64,000 nt of DNA from Clostridia bacterium (lineage in GTDB: Bacteria; Bacillota; Clostridia; TANB77; CAG-465), in NCBI GenBank assembly GCA_017626395.1, contig JAGAIU010000055.1, positions 34,092 through 98,091 on the forward strand, in the 5' to 3' direction. The position numbers were made by a program, and so were the translations under genes. Positions 55,775 through 64,000 of the stretch are shown here, in pieces; positions within the stretch are counted from its first letter, which is position 1, and the number at the start of each line of letters is the position of its first letter. The notes beneath the pieces were generated by a model that saw only the letters and a list, made by a program, of their open reading frames with translations, did no database searches and was not told the origin of the DNA.

Positions 55775-56317
55775 TTATATTCCAAAAGTATTGTTTTTCT
55801 TATCTTTAAATATATCTAGTCTTGGTGGTATAAATGTGAATATAACAAATAGTAATATTGTAGCTAAATTTAAATATTTATACACATCTTCCACTTTAGC
55901 AGATATCCTGCATTTATTTTGTACTATTACTTCAACTAATCTAGATATAATAATTGAAATGTAGAAAATTGTCATATCTACAATTAAGTTTTCTACAATA
56001 AATATTGCTTTGTATAGATAATATAGCACCGGTATTAACACTATAACTGTTAGTACCTTGAAAAATAACGAACTCCAGAGATTATATTCTCTTTCCTCTT
56101 TTACCGCCATTTTTACAAGTGCAACTATGTATATAGCCCATACTGCTATTTTTATATGCTCCCATACACTTTCATTTACTGCACTAAATAATGCTACTAA
56201 CAAATTTTTACCACTAAACTCAAATGTAAAATGTAGCACTGTTCCAATTATACTTGTTACTATTATATCTACTAATGACTCTTTACTAAAAAATTTTAAC
56301 TCTTTACATATATTCAT
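55775..56317 (-). CDS. DUF6512-type membrane protein
   Basis: 180 residues with five predicted membrane segments. The loop SAVNESVWEHIKIAVW is characteristic of a small Firmicute membrane family (recalled as DUF6512). Function unknown. No Shine-Dalgarno is visible, and the ATG sits in the loop of a long hairpin. There is no other in-frame ATG, GTG or TTG for about 25 codons. Probably co-transcribed with the flavin reductase downstream. Confidence 0.65.
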   Translation of the reverse strand: MNICKELKFFSKESLVDIIVTSIIGTVLHFTFEFSGKNLLVALFSAVNESVWEHIKIAVWAIYIVALVKMAVKEEREYNLWSSLFFKVLTVIVLIPVLYYLYKAIFIVENLIVDMTIFYISIIISRLVEVIVQNKCRISAKVEDVYKYLNLATILLFVIFTFIPPRLDIFKDKKNNTFGI

Positions 56318-56342
56318 ACTACATTAATATGCAAAGAGTTAA
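56296..56342 (-). terminator. Hairpin enclosing the DUF6512 start codon; terminator-like
   Basis: 16-bp stem (56296-56311 with 56327-56342; minus-strand core TTAACTCTTTGCATAT) with one G-T pair and a 15-nt loop that contains the ATG at 56317. On the minus strand it is followed by AATTTTTT. It could end the cysS-femX transcript and at the same time control access to the next start codon. Confidence 0.55.
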
Positions 56343-56352
56343 TTTTTATGTA

Positions 56353-57411
56353 TTAGTGTGTTCTTAATCTTTTTAGTTTTCTTCCACCAACTCTAACTAT
56401 TGGTAAAACTTTATTATATAAGAAGAACATAAATGGTTTATATACTTTATTTATTTCTCCTATATATTCTTCTAATCCTTCTTCTCTGCAGAATCCTATT
56501 TTGAATTTATATAATCCATTTTCTGGACTTAAATCTAAAACACCACCAAAATTGTATGTTTTACATCCAGTTTCAAGTCCCCACTTAATCATTTCCATTT
56601 GCATAGCATAGTTAGGCATTAAGTTTCTTTTTTCATTTGAACTTGCACCATAAACATAGAATAATTCTCCACCTATACATGTTGCAATAGCAGCTGCTAG
56701 CTTATCTCCTTCATGTTCTGCAATATATATTCTAAGTTTAGATTCATCATATGCATTTAACATTCTTTCAAAATATTCATAATCTCTGCAACCAATTCTA
56801 TCTCTTATTGTTGTTACTTTGTATATATCATAAAAAGTTTTTAAGTCTTCTATATCTCTAGAATATCTAACAGTAACACCTTTTCTTTTAGATAGTCTAA
56901 CATTATATCTTGTTTTTTCAGCAAAGCTTTTCATTAACTCTTCTTCTGTTTTTGAATCTATATTTAGTACCATGTTATGACTTGGTTGGATTAAATCATC
57001 TAAGTTTGGTTTGAATCCAGATGTTTTATATCCAGCTTTTACATACATATCATCTAACTTTTTATCAAAAACAACTTGTGGATCAAATTTTAATGCAAAT
57101 GCATTATACTTTTTAGCTATTCCATCTGCCTCTTTAATAAGTTTATTTACTAATTCTATATCATATACATCACATACTGGTCCTCTTGGTGAATATATTA
57201 AAGCTGTTTTTGTATGTGGTAAATTTTGGATAAGTAGCATCATTGCAGCTACTATTTTTCCATTTTCTTTTATATATATAGCTTCTTGTTTCCAGTTATT
57301 TTTTACTTTACCCCAATTTAAATCTTGCATAAAACTAGTTCCTACATGATTTAAAATATAGTCTTCATATTCTTTTACTTCTTTTTTATTATTAAAATCT
57401 AATATTGGCAT
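56353..57411 (-). CDS. FemX/FemAB-type peptidoglycan aminoacyltransferase
   Basis: 352 residues with two GNAT-like halves. Typical FemAB-family features: SFMQDLNWGKVKNNW, ALIYSPRGPVCD, SFAEKTRYNVRLSKRKGVTVRYS and FGGVLDLSPENGLYKFKIGF. These enzymes add amino acids from aminoacyl-tRNA to lipid II as the first residues of the peptide cross-bridge. It lies 8 bp after cysS and is probably co-transcribed. That is suggestive because the enzyme consumes charged tRNA, though which amino acid it uses is unknown. It lacks an obvious coiled-coil insert. Confidence 0.85.
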   Translation of the reverse strand: MPILDFNNKKEVKEYEDYILNHVGTSFMQDLNWGKVKNNWKQEAIYIKENGKIVAAMMLLIQNLPHTKTALIYSPRGPVCDVYDIELVNKLIKEADGIAKKYNAFALKFDPQVVFDKKLDDMYVKAGYKTSGFKPNLDDLIQPSHNMVLNIDSKTEEELMKSFAEKTRYNVRLSKRKGVTVRYSRDIEDLKTFYDIYKVTTIRDRIGCRDYEYFERMLNAYDESKLRIYIAEHEGDKLAAAIATCIGGELFYVYGASSNEKRNLMPNYAMQMEMIKWGLETGCKTYNFGGVLDLSPENGLYKFKIGFCREEGLEEYIGEINKVYKPFMFFLYNKVLPIVRVGGRKLKRLRTH

Positions 57412-57419
57412 ATCTTCCC

Positions 57420-58814
57420 CTACACTTTCTTTAGTTTTTGTCCTTCTTTAGAATCTATTACTAAAAATCCTAAATCTTTTAATTTATCTCTAATTTCGTC
57501 AGAAGTCTTAAAGTCTTTATTTTCTCTTGCAACTCTTCTAGCTTCAAGCAATTCTTTTACTTCGTCGCTGTATTCAACTTCTTCCTCTTGATTTTCTCTA
57601 TCTAGAGCTAAATCTGTAATTTTTTCAAATTTCATTATTAAATCATAATATTCTTTAGATTTAACTGGTTCTTTAGCAACATCCCAAATTACAGCTATTG
57701 CAAGTGGCATATTAATATCATCATTAATAGCATTTAAAAATCTTTCTTCATATTCTCTAATTTTATTTTGATCTGCTTTTTCTGTACCATTCTTTTGTTG
57801 TCTTGTTGCTTCTCTTAATCTATTTAAAGCTGTTTGGGCAGATTTTATTGCATCCCATGTAAAGTTTAGTTTTGTTCTATAATGTGCTGAAAATGTAAAA
57901 TATCTGTAAGCTAAAGGCTCTATTCCTTCTTTTTCTAAATCAGATATTGTATATACATTCTTTAAACTTTTAGACATTTTACCACCATTAATTTGTAAGA
58001 ACTCAACATGCATCCATGTTTTTGCTGGTATATGTCCAGTAGCTCCTATTGATTGTGCAATCTCATTTTCATGATGTATTGGAATATGATCTACACCACC
58101 TGTATGGATATCAAAAGTCTCTCCTAGATATTTTCTAGACATTGCTGAACATTCAATATGCCATCCTGGATAACATAGTCCCATAAAGCTATCCCATTTC
58201 ATAATATGTTCTTGTGGTGCTTTAATCCATAATGCAAAGTCTTGTGGATTTCTTTTTTCATTATCTACTTCAACTCTTGCACCTGCAAGTAATTCTTCCA
58301 TATTATTATTAGATAAAGTTCTACCATATTTTTCTAGTTTTGATGTATCAAAATATACACCTTTTGATGTTTGATATGCATATCCATTATCTATTATTTC
58401 TTGTACATATTCTTCCATCTCTTTTATATGGTCAGTTGCTTTTACTAAGTATTCTGTATCTTCAATATTTAATTTTTTAAAGTCTTTTTGATAAGCTTCT
58501 GTGTACATTTTTGCAATTTCATATACAGTTTTATTTTGCTCTCTAGCAGATTTAGCCATTTTATCTTCACCTTCATCTGCATCTGAAGTTAAATGTCCAA
58601 CATCTGTTATATTCATTACATGTTTTAGTTTATATCCATTATATTTTAATACTCTTCTTAAAGTATCCATAAAAATATATGTTCTCATATTTCCAATGTG
58701 TGCATAGTTATATACTGTTAAACCACATGAATAAATACTAGCTACATTATTTTTACTATCTATCGGCTTGAATTCTTCTTTCTCTTTCGTAAGTGTGTTA
58801 TATAGTTTCAACAT
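57420..58814 (-). CDS. cysS: Cysteinyl-tRNA synthetase
   Basis: 464 residues. Zinc Cys in SCGLTVYN, the HIGH motif as YAHIGNMRTYIF, CSAMSRKYLG, HHENEIAQS, and KMSKSLKN. It charges tRNA-Cys. The predicted leader is only about 24 nt, so no T-box is present. Promoter upstream; femX-like gene downstream. Confidence 0.96.
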   Translation of the reverse strand: MLKLYNTLTKEKEEFKPIDSKNNVASIYSCGLTVYNYAHIGNMRTYIFMDTLRRVLKYNGYKLKHVMNITDVGHLTSDADEGEDKMAKSAREQNKTVYEIAKMYTEAYQKDFKKLNIEDTEYLVKATDHIKEMEEYVQEIIDNGYAYQTSKGVYFDTSKLEKYGRTLSNNNMEELLAGARVEVDNEKRNPQDFALWIKAPQEHIMKWDSFMGLCYPGWHIECSAMSRKYLGETFDIHTGGVDHIPIHHENEIAQSIGATGHIPAKTWMHVEFLQINGGKMSKSLKNVYTISDLEKEGIEPLAYRYFTFSAHYRTKLNFTWDAIKSAQTALNRLREATRQQKNGTEKADQNKIREYEERFLNAINDDINMPLAIAVIWDVAKEPVKSKEYYDLIMKFEKITDLALDRENQEEEVEYSDEVKELLEARRVARENKDFKTSDEIRDKLKDLGFLVIDSKEGQKLKKV

Positions 58815-58844
58815 TCTATCATTTCACCCTTTCCAGTCTAGTAT

Positions 58845-58873
58845 ATTATATACCATAATACCTTTTTTTTCAA
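58845..58873 (-). promoter_or_regulatory. Promoter of cysS
   Basis: Minus strand: TTGAAA (58868-58873), 17 bp, TATAAT (58845-58850). Confidence 0.6.
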
Positions 58874-58942
58874 TTATATGTAAAATTTAATTTCTTTTTA
58901 CTAAAATATATTTTTATATTAGTATATTTATTATTTTGTTTA

Positions 58943-58971
58943 TTGAAAATTATTTTTATATGCTATATAAT
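58943..58971 (+). promoter_or_regulatory. Promoter of the larger MscS gene
   Basis: TTGAAA (58943-58948), 17 bp, TATAAT (58966-58971). It excludes the reading frame extension to 58936. Confidence 0.6.
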
Positions 58972-58992
58972 TTTATGTATAAGGAGGAATAT

Positions 58993-60045
58993 ATGGAAAA
59001 AGTAATTAATTTTTTAGGTACTTTTTTTGATATAAATGTATTCTCAATAACACGATTAATATTAGCTGTAGTAATATTTGTAGCGTTTTTTATATTAAAA
59101 AGTTTACTAGCTAGAGTAATAATTAGAATCTTTGGTGTAAAAGGAAAGGAAAATATCCGTTCAAATTCTTTTTATAGACCATTAAAATTGTTATTTATTA
59201 GCATTGGATTATATGCTGCTCTGTTAACCTTAGGACCAACTGAAATGATGAGAAGTTTTGTAAATAAAGCTTTTAGAGTAATTCTTATAATTCTTGGTAC
59301 ATATGCAGTTGCTAATTTAGTAGCTCCAGGTTCAAAATTTGAAAAAGCTATAACGAAGAAAATGACTAAAGCAAATGATTCAATGATTAGAATGATTTGT
59401 AAATTCTTAAAAATCTTTGTATATATAGTGGGAGTTATGGTTATAATTAGTGAATTAGGTTTTAACATTAATGGTATCATAGCTGGTATTGGTATAGGAA
59501 GTGCTGCACTCGCACTTGCTGCACAAGATACTGCTTCAAATATTATTGGTGCTTTTATGATTATGATTGATAAACCTTTTGAAGTTGGCGAATGGATTAA
59601 GGTTGATACTATCGAAGGTGCTGTTGAAGAATTCACATTTAGAAGTACTAGAATTCGTGAATCTAGCAATTCAGTTGTAGCAATACCTAACTCTACAATA
59701 GTAAATTCATCTATTATTAACTGGAGCAGATTACAAAAAAGAAGAATTTCTATTGATCTTACACTCGAATTCGATACATCATTAAAAAAAGTAGCTGACG
59801 TACAAAACGATTTATTAATATTATTAGAAAATGAACCTAATATTATTAAAGATTCATTATATGTAAAATTTAATGAAATTAAAGCAAATGGCTATAATTT
59901 AAAAGTATTTTGTTATACTCCAATTATTAACTATATGGATTATATGGATTACTTAAATACTATTAACTTTAAAATAATGCATACATTAAATAATCATAAA
60001 GTTAATCTTGCATTTAATTCTCAATCTATATATTTAAAAAGATAA
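58993..60045 (+). CDS. MscS-family mechanosensitive channel
   Basis: 350 residues from ATG 58993 (AAGGAGG upstream). Three or four N-terminal TMs precede the pore helix and beta-domain region: IIAGIGIGSAALALAAQDTASNIIGAF (Gly/Ala-packed TM3), then IDKPFEVGEWIKVDTIEGAVEEFTFRSTRIR, and a C-terminal alpha/beta domain. It releases osmolytes on hypo-osmotic shock. Monocistronic with terminator. Confidence 0.93.
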   Translation: MEKVINFLGTFFDINVFSITRLILAVVIFVAFFILKSLLARVIIRIFGVKGKENIRSNSFYRPLKLLFISIGLYAALLTLGPTEMMRSFVNKAFRVILIILGTYAVANLVAPGSKFEKAITKKMTKANDSMIRMICKFLKIFVYIVGVMVIISELGFNINGIIAGIGIGSAALALAAQDTASNIIGAFMIMIDKPFEVGEWIKVDTIEGAVEEFTFRSTRIRESSNSVVAIPNSTIVNSSIINWSRLQKRRISIDLTLEFDTSLKKVADVQNDLLILLENEPNIIKDSLYVKFNEIKANGYNLKVFCYTPIINYMDYMDYLNTINFKIMHTLNNHKVNLAFNSQSIYLKR

Positions 60046-60046
60046 T

Positions 60047-60080
60047 AAAAAAATAATACCCCATCGGGTATTATTTTTTT
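60047..60080 (+). terminator. Terminator of the larger MscS gene
   Basis: 10-bp stem AAATAATACC/GGGTATTATT around a 5-nt loop, followed by T residues. It is symmetric and could also serve the converging gene at 60115. Confidence 0.8.
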
Positions 60081-60114
60081 ATCTTCTATTTTCTATTTTT
60101 AATCTTTTATCTTA

Positions 60115-60573
60115 TTACAATACAATTAAATCATATTCTAAACTTTCAGAATTAAATCTATATAATGTTAGTGTATCTCTAGACATTGCATATGTTCCAA
60201 TATTCTTTAGAGCTTCTCCTTCTTGTGAGTATACATTAAATACAAAACATTCTGTTCCAGATATAGTTGTAATTCCTTGGTTAAATACAATTCTTGCTGC
60301 ACTTAAATCTACAGTTATTCCTAGTTTTTCAGCTGGAACTGCCTTAAATGCTTGAACTACTGCATCTTTTGCTGCTTGTAAAGATGCTTCATCCATTTTA
60401 TTACCTGATTCATCTACAAATTCATATACACTTTGAGTATCATTTTGATGTATTGGATCTGAATTAGTTGCTTCATCATTTACTAATGATTTTACAACTA
60501 AAATGACTGTTACTATTATTATAATTAATATCAATATAGATAAGAATAATCTTTTTTTATTTACATTCTTCAT
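60115..60573 (-). CDS. Small membrane-anchored exported protein
   Basis: 152 residues. One N-terminal TM (about 8-28) and a Ser/Thr/Asn-rich linker (about 30-48) precede a roughly 95-residue extracytoplasmic domain. The domain ends with a PepSY-like strand pattern (VFNVYSQEGEALKNIGTYAMSRDTLTLYRF). The resemblance is only in pattern and is not a firm call. No lipobox. AGGTGATATT precedes the ATG. It follows the smaller mscS gene by 42 bp on the same strand. Confidence 0.5.
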   Translation of the reverse strand: MKNVNKKRLFLSILILIIIIVTVILVVKSLVNDEATNSDPIHQNDTQSVYEFVDESGNKMDEASLQAAKDAVVQAFKAVPAEKLGITVDLSAARIVFNQGITTISGTECFVFNVYSQEGEALKNIGTYAMSRDTLTLYRFNSESLEYDLIVL

Positions 60574-60615
60574 AATATCACCTATTGGAATTATACCAAA
60601 ATCTAGTAAAAAAAT

Positions 60616-61494
60616 CTACTCTTTTTTGTATAATTCTATTATTCCTTCCTTGTAAGCTTTAATTATATCTAGCCAAATTGAATTTTCGACATTTCTCTTC
60701 TTTTTAGGATGTACTAAAAATCTTAAATATAATTCTATATGGCTATCTACTACTTCAACATATATTATTGGCTCTAAATTATTAAAATAAATTCTATAGT
60801 CTGCACTTGCATCTTTTACTTCACTCTCCATTTTATTAGGAATATTTCTTACTATACTATTTTTCTTTATTATCTTATATAGCTCTTTTTTAGTCTTATA
60901 TACATCTGCATCTAATGGAATACTTATTTTTATTTCGTCCCATATATATTTGAATGCTTTTACATAGTTTTTTACTGGATGTGTAAATACAATAGAGTTT
61001 GGTACATGTACTATTCTTCCTGTGCTTTGTTCGCCATTTACTCTATCTCCTATTTCTAAAAGATCAAAACTTGTCTTATTTATATTTACTACATCGCCTC
61101 GTAAGTCTCCTACTTCAATTCTATCCTCTAGTGAGAATATCTTACTTGTACGAATATATATTCCAGAAAAGAAGTTAAATATTATATCTTTTAATGATAA
61201 TGTAATAGCTGTTGATATAAACGTTATAACTGTTATAAAACTTTTTAAATAATCTGTCCAAACTATAAATAATAATACAAATGTTATTACAGTTATTATC
61301 GCACTACCATTTTTCTTGTACATATACTTTTCTTTTGAATTTAGCTCTTTCTTAAATGATAGTTTTAATGTTATATTTTTTATTAGTTTCATAACTAAAA
61401 TTATTACTATTGATATAATAATCAAATACACATAATTGCTATTTATTGTAGTCGCTGCTTCTATACTATCACATATTTTCTTTAAAAAATCCAT
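60616..61494 (-). CDS. Small MscS-family mechanosensitive channel
   Basis: 292 residues. TMs at about 20-38, 60-78 and 82-104, then the MscS core ISTAITLSLKDIIFNFFSGIYIRTSK and a beta domain SLEDRIEVGDLRGDVVNINKTSFDL, with VHVPNSIVF. The Gly/Ala packing of TM3 is less marked than in the larger MscS. Probably an osmotic or ion channel. GGAGGGAAAA precedes the ATG. Confidence 0.85.
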   Translation of the reverse strand: MDFLKKICDSIEAATTINSNYVYLIIISIVIILVMKLIKNITLKLSFKKELNSKEKYMYKKNGSAIITVITFVLLFIVWTDYLKSFITVITFISTAITLSLKDIIFNFFSGIYIRTSKIFSLEDRIEVGDLRGDVVNINKTSFDLLEIGDRVNGEQSTGRIVHVPNSIVFTHPVKNYVKAFKYIWDEIKISIPLDADVYKTKKELYKIIKKNSIVRNIPNKMESEVKDASADYRIYFNNLEPIIYVEVVDSHIELYLRFLVHPKKKRNVENSIWLDIIKAYKEGIIELYKKE

Positions 61495-61611
61495 TTTTCC
61501 CTCCTTTTCATTTTATTATATTAGAAAAGATATTATAACACTTGATTGGTATATAAGCTAGCATTTTCACATTAATTTCACTTTATGTTTTACATAATCA
61601 CAAATATAACA

Positions 61612-61650
61612 CAAAAAATAACTCTTGAAAGTAACTTCAAGAGTTATTTT
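61612..61650 (-). terminator. Terminator of tRNA-Asn (left copy)
   Basis: Stem AAAATAACTCTTGAA/TTCAAGAGTTATTTT with a short loop and a T tract on the minus strand. Confidence 0.85.
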
Positions 61651-61656
61651 AATATT

Positions 61657-61731
61657 TGGCTCCTCAAGTAGGGCTCGAACCTACGACCCTTCGGTTAACA
61701 GCCGAATGCTCTACCACTGAGCTATTGAGGA
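61657..61731 (-). tRNA. tRNA-Asn (anticodon GTT), left copy
   Basis: 75 nt with encoded CCA. The acceptor stem is TCCTCAA/TTGAGGA, anticodon stem TTCGG/CCGAA with loop CTGTTAA, and T arm GGTTCGAGCC. It has its own promoter and terminator. It differs from the copy at 63800-63874 by one base in the D loop. Confidence 0.95.
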
Positions 61732-61752
61732 ATACATCAATATTATACTCAT

Positions 61753-61781
61753 ATAATATCATTAGTATTCACATTTGTAAA
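61753..61781 (-). promoter_or_regulatory. Promoter of tRNA-Asn (left copy), within an inverted repeat
   Basis: Minus strand: TTTACA (61776-61781), 17 bp, TATTAT (61753-61758). The spacer and -35 lie in an 11-bp inverted repeat TCATTAGTATT/AATACTAATGA (61759-61769 with 61780-61790). Confidence 0.5.
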
Positions 61782-61830
61782 TACTAATGACAAAATTTAT
61801 ATAATTTTTTCGTATAATATTGCTTTCATG

Positions 61831-62394
61831 TTACATATGTAATTTCCTTTTCACTGCTTCTGTTACATCTTTAAAACAAAGTATAACTGTAATAATTAAG
61901 TTTAAAATAGATATTGCAATAGAAATCTTGCCTAAAATACTTAGTTCTATAATTTTTTCTAATACAAATACAAGTGGTAGAAAACTTAATATTAAAATTA
62001 TTAACTGGTAAATTGCATACTTAATATATTTTTTATAGCTTACTAAAGTAAGTATTAGCATTGTTATATTAGCAACCATTAATACTATCGGAACAGCTAT
62101 GCTCATTGACCATCCAATAGATCCTAGCCTACTATCTATATACACCAATATTGCTGATACAGCAATTACTTGTAATAATACATGCCCTGCTATATTAGTA
62201 TTTCTTTTTATAGAAAATATAAGTATTGCCCAAATATATATAATTCCACAATTAGTGATTGCAGCCCATGGTATATCTGGTGTAGTTAGCCTATTAATTA
62301 AAACTAACACTAAAGCTAATATAATTGATGAAGCTATAAAAATATTTAATAATTTTTCTGTCTTTTTGCTATTTAATTTTTCTGGATATATCAT
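61831..62394 (-). CDS. DUF6320-type membrane protein
   Basis: 187 residues with about six membrane segments. It opens with a short soluble stretch (YPEKLNSKKTEK) and contains PWAAITNCGIIYIW and GSIGWSMSIAVPIVLM, typical of a family I recall as DUF6320. Function unknown. It overlaps the end of the acyltransferase gene by 26 bp and should be translationally coupled to it. A working partnership of the two is inferred. Confidence 0.6.
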   Translation of the reverse strand: MIYPEKLNSKKTEKLLNIFIASSIILALVLVLINRLTTPDIPWAAITNCGIIYIWAILIFSIKRNTNIAGHVLLQVIAVSAILVYIDSRLGSIGWSMSIAVPIVLMVANITMLILTLVSYKKYIKYAIYQLIILILSFLPLVFVLEKIIELSILGKISIAISILNLIITVILCFKDVTEAVKRKLHM

Positions 62395-63661
62395 CTAAAA
62401 CACCATTACTTTCTATTGTTACATCAATTCCTTTATTTATTAAAAATTCATAAAAAACTCTTTCTATTTTATTATCATTTAGAATTGATGTAAATGTAAA
62501 TACAATTTTATTTTCAAATGTACAACTTGAACATTTTATTTTTTCAACTGGATCTGGAGCAATAAGCATAATAAAATATTTTATATATTTTTGATAATCT
62601 CCAAGGATACCTATTCTTCCTATATTTGAATATGTTATTGTAGAATGCTTTCTAATTTCTAAATATCCTATTCTTACTAATATATTTTTTAAGAAAAGTG
62701 GTATTATTTTAATAAAGAAGTTGTTTCCGAGTTTTACATTTGAAGACATTACTTTTAATACTTCTTCTTCTGTTAGTCTTTCCTTAAATTCTTTTTTTAC
62801 GAATTCTATCATCTCATCAAAATTGCTTAAATTATTGTTTTTAAATTTAGCTGCTAATATAATGTATGAAAAGAAATTAGACAGAGTTTTTGAAGGAAAG
62901 TATTTTTTCAAATTAACAGGTACACATATTTTTAAAGGTTTCTTTCCCTTATTTTCTGTGTAATTTGTATTATATATAGCATACATTAAAACTGCTGTTA
63001 AATATTGCGTAACAGTTGCATCATATTTACTACACTCTATTTTTAATTTTTCTAAATCTATTATTTGATGAATTGTACTAATTGCACCAAGTCTTATTTT
63101 TTTACCTTTAAGTTCATATGCTCTTTCATTTTTAGATTTTGTTTTAATTTTTTTACTATAATTTTTTATATAGCTGTCCTCTTCAGTATATTCAATCTTT
63201 CTTGGACGTCTAATTTCTTGTTTTAAATCTCTTGGATGACACATTTCTAAATACGTATATACAAGCTCTCTAAAAAATACATTTCCACCATTTCCATCTG
63301 TTAAAGCATGGAATATATCTATATTTATTTTATTCTTAAAGTATGTAACTTTAAATAAATAACCATTATTTGCTTTGGGATTAATATATTTACATGGATA
63401 TTCATTTTCTTCTTCAATAATTGGAGCTTTGGTATTTTCTTCTAAATAATACCAAAATAATCCTGCTTTCATTCTAACTTTAAAAATTTCATATTTCTCT
63501 AAAGCACTTAACAAAGCTTCATATAATATTTTAGGATTTACTTTGTTATTTAATACAACAGATAGTCTAAAAACAGAACTATATTTTTGTCCAGTAGACA
63601 TTGGAAAAATTTTTGCTGAGTTATCTAATTTTCTCCATTTTATATTATTACTATTTTTCAT
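62369..63661 (-). CDS. Acyltransferase of the HxxxDG (condensation/alcohol acetyltransferase-like) family
   Basis: 430 residues with the catalytic HxxxDG motif HALTDGNGGNVFFRELV (about 130-146) and the DFGW-region-like SNIGRIGILGDY (about 350). The folding pattern is that of chloramphenicol-acetyltransferase-like two-domain enzymes, which include alcohol acetyltransferases and PapA-type lipid acyltransferases. It transfers an acyl group to an unknown acceptor. ATG 63661 follows AGAGGAGAAAAT; the longer frame to 63706 is not needed. A DUF6320 membrane partner follows. Confidence 0.72.
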   Translation of the reverse strand: MKNSNNIKWRKLDNSAKIFPMSTGQKYSSVFRLSVVLNNKVNPKILYEALLSALEKYEIFKVRMKAGLFWYYLEENTKAPIIEEENEYPCKYINPKANNGYLFKVTYFKNKINIDIFHALTDGNGGNVFFRELVYTYLEMCHPRDLKQEIRRPRKIEYTEEDSYIKNYSKKIKTKSKNERAYELKGKKIRLGAISTIHQIIDLEKLKIECSKYDATVTQYLTAVLMYAIYNTNYTENKGKKPLKICVPVNLKKYFPSKTLSNFFSYIILAAKFKNNNLSNFDEMIEFVKKEFKERLTEEEVLKVMSSNVKLGNNFFIKIIPLFLKNILVRIGYLEIRKHSTITYSNIGRIGILGDYQKYIKYFIMLIAPDPVEKIKCSSCTFENKIVFTFTSILNDNKIERVFYEFLINKGIDVTIESNGVLDDISRKIK

Positions 63662-63769
63662 ATTTTCTCCTCTTAGTACTGTATTATATGTTACCATTAA
63701 ATGCAATAATATTCAAATAAATTATATTTTAAAACAACATTAAATATAAAATTGTATGTTTTTAAACGC

Positions 63770-63796
63770 AAAAAAGCTAGGATTTCTCCTAGCTAT
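63770..63796 (-). terminator. Terminator of the rRNA/tRNA-Asn transcript
   Basis: Stem AGCTAGGA/TCCTAGCT (63775-63782 with 63787-63794), 4-nt loop, followed by T5 or more on the minus strand, directly after tRNA-Asn. Confidence 0.85.
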
Positions 63797-63799
63797 TTA

Positions 63800-63874
63800 T
63801 GGCTCCTCAAGTAGGGCTCGAACCTACGACCCTTCGGTTAACAGCCGAATGCTCTACCGCTGAGCTATTGAGGA
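63800..63874 (-). tRNA. tRNA-Asn (anticodon GTT), right copy next to 5S rRNA
   Basis: 75 nt with encoded CCA, identical to the left copy except AGCGG for AGTGG in the D loop. It lies 11 nt after the 5S rRNA gene, so it is part of an rRNA operon. Confidence 0.96.
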
Positions 63875-63885
63875 ATATAAAAAAA

Positions 63886-64000
63886 TTGGCAACTTCGTAT
63901 TTTCCCACAGACTTTATTCTGAAGTATCTTCCGCAACGTAAGGCTTAACTGCTGTGTTCGGCATGGGAACAGGTGTACCCCTTACTTCATAGTCACCAAT
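63886..64000 (-). rRNA. rrf: 5S ribosomal RNA
   Basis: Minus strand, starting TTGGTGACTATGAAG at the right edge and ending AAGTTGCCAA. It contains ACCTGTTCCCATGCCGAACA and GAACACAGCAGTTAAGCC, hallmarks of bacterial 5S. About 115 nt; essentially complete, with the exact 5' end at or just past the window edge. The 23S gene should lie further right. A T7 run follows it before tRNA-Asn. Confidence 0.95.

Noticed and set aside
58815..58992. T-box riboswitch ahead of cysS
   Set aside because: The predicted leader is only about 24 nt, and the divergent mscS promoter occupies the rest of the gap.
61657..63874. tRNA-Asn copies as att sites of an integrated element
   Set aside because: Both are complete, functional-looking genes and no integrase or excisionase lies between or beside them.

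Overview
The window is AT-rich throughout (about 30% GC by eye, not computed) and looks like the chromosome of a low-GC Gram-positive bacterium, most likely a spore-forming Clostridia-type Firmicute. Evidence: strong AGGAGG-type ribosome binding sites; TTGnnn-17-TATAAT promoters; a gerA-type spore germination operon; a SpoVB-like flippase; a rimP-nusA-ylxR-infB-rbfA-nrnA-truB operon of Gram-positive type; a FemX-like peptidoglycan enzyme; and large SpaA/Cna-B surface proteins. No phage, integrase, insertion sequence or CRISPR array is visible. No gene-free stretch exceeds about 300 bases.

Layout. 1-9 kb: 5' part of rnr, secG, an O-antigen-ligase-like polymerase, a ribbon-helix-helix protein opposite a MazG-like pyrophosphohydrolase, tRNA-Arg, an alkaline-phosphatase-family enzyme with an ABC-F ATPase, and MscL. 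8.5-17.4 kb: ECF sigma/anti-sigma pair, HU, flippase plus TGS-nucleoside kinase, an RluA-type pseudouridine synthase plus a CmpB-family membrane protein, a frameshifted gene, and asd. 17.4-27.2 kb: DUF2207 protein with a poly-Gly tail, PEP-synthase/rifampin-phosphotransferase-like protein, an unknown, the gerA operon (A-C-B order), and an SDR. 27.3-34.5 kb: Pr6Pr protein, FIST/aldehyde dehydrogenase/lactaldehyde reductase operon, cysE, sirtuin, and small proteins. 34.5-43 kb: two giant tandem surface proteins. 43-46 kb: second CmpB protein and an ArsR/heavy-metal ATPase operon with a readable operator. 46.2-53.4 kb: the nusA-infB operon. 53.5-64 kb: unknown exported proteins, flavin reductase/DUF6512, cysS-femX, two MscS channels, two near-identical tRNA-Asn genes flanking an acyltransferase/DUF6320 pair, and 5S rRNA at the right edge.

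Most interesting points. (1) Two genes carry single-base shifts at their 5' parts: the gene at 15399-16248 at a six-base A/T run, and the aldehyde dehydrogenase at 29306-30761, whose frame follows the FIST stop codon directly. (2) The paralogous surface giants: one keeps a thioester-domain Cys/Gln pair, while the other appears to have Ser in place of Cys; neither has a sortase nearby. (3) A GerC-type germinant-receptor subunit without the lipobox cysteine. (4) An ArsR/SmtB operon where promoter, operator and alpha5 zinc ligands can all be read, with its -35 box inside the truB terminator. (5) A start codon placed in the loop of a 16-bp hairpin at 56296-56342. Start sites were moved from the longest reading frame where a ribosome binding site or promoter decides. 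All family assignments come from reading motifs, not from database searches.
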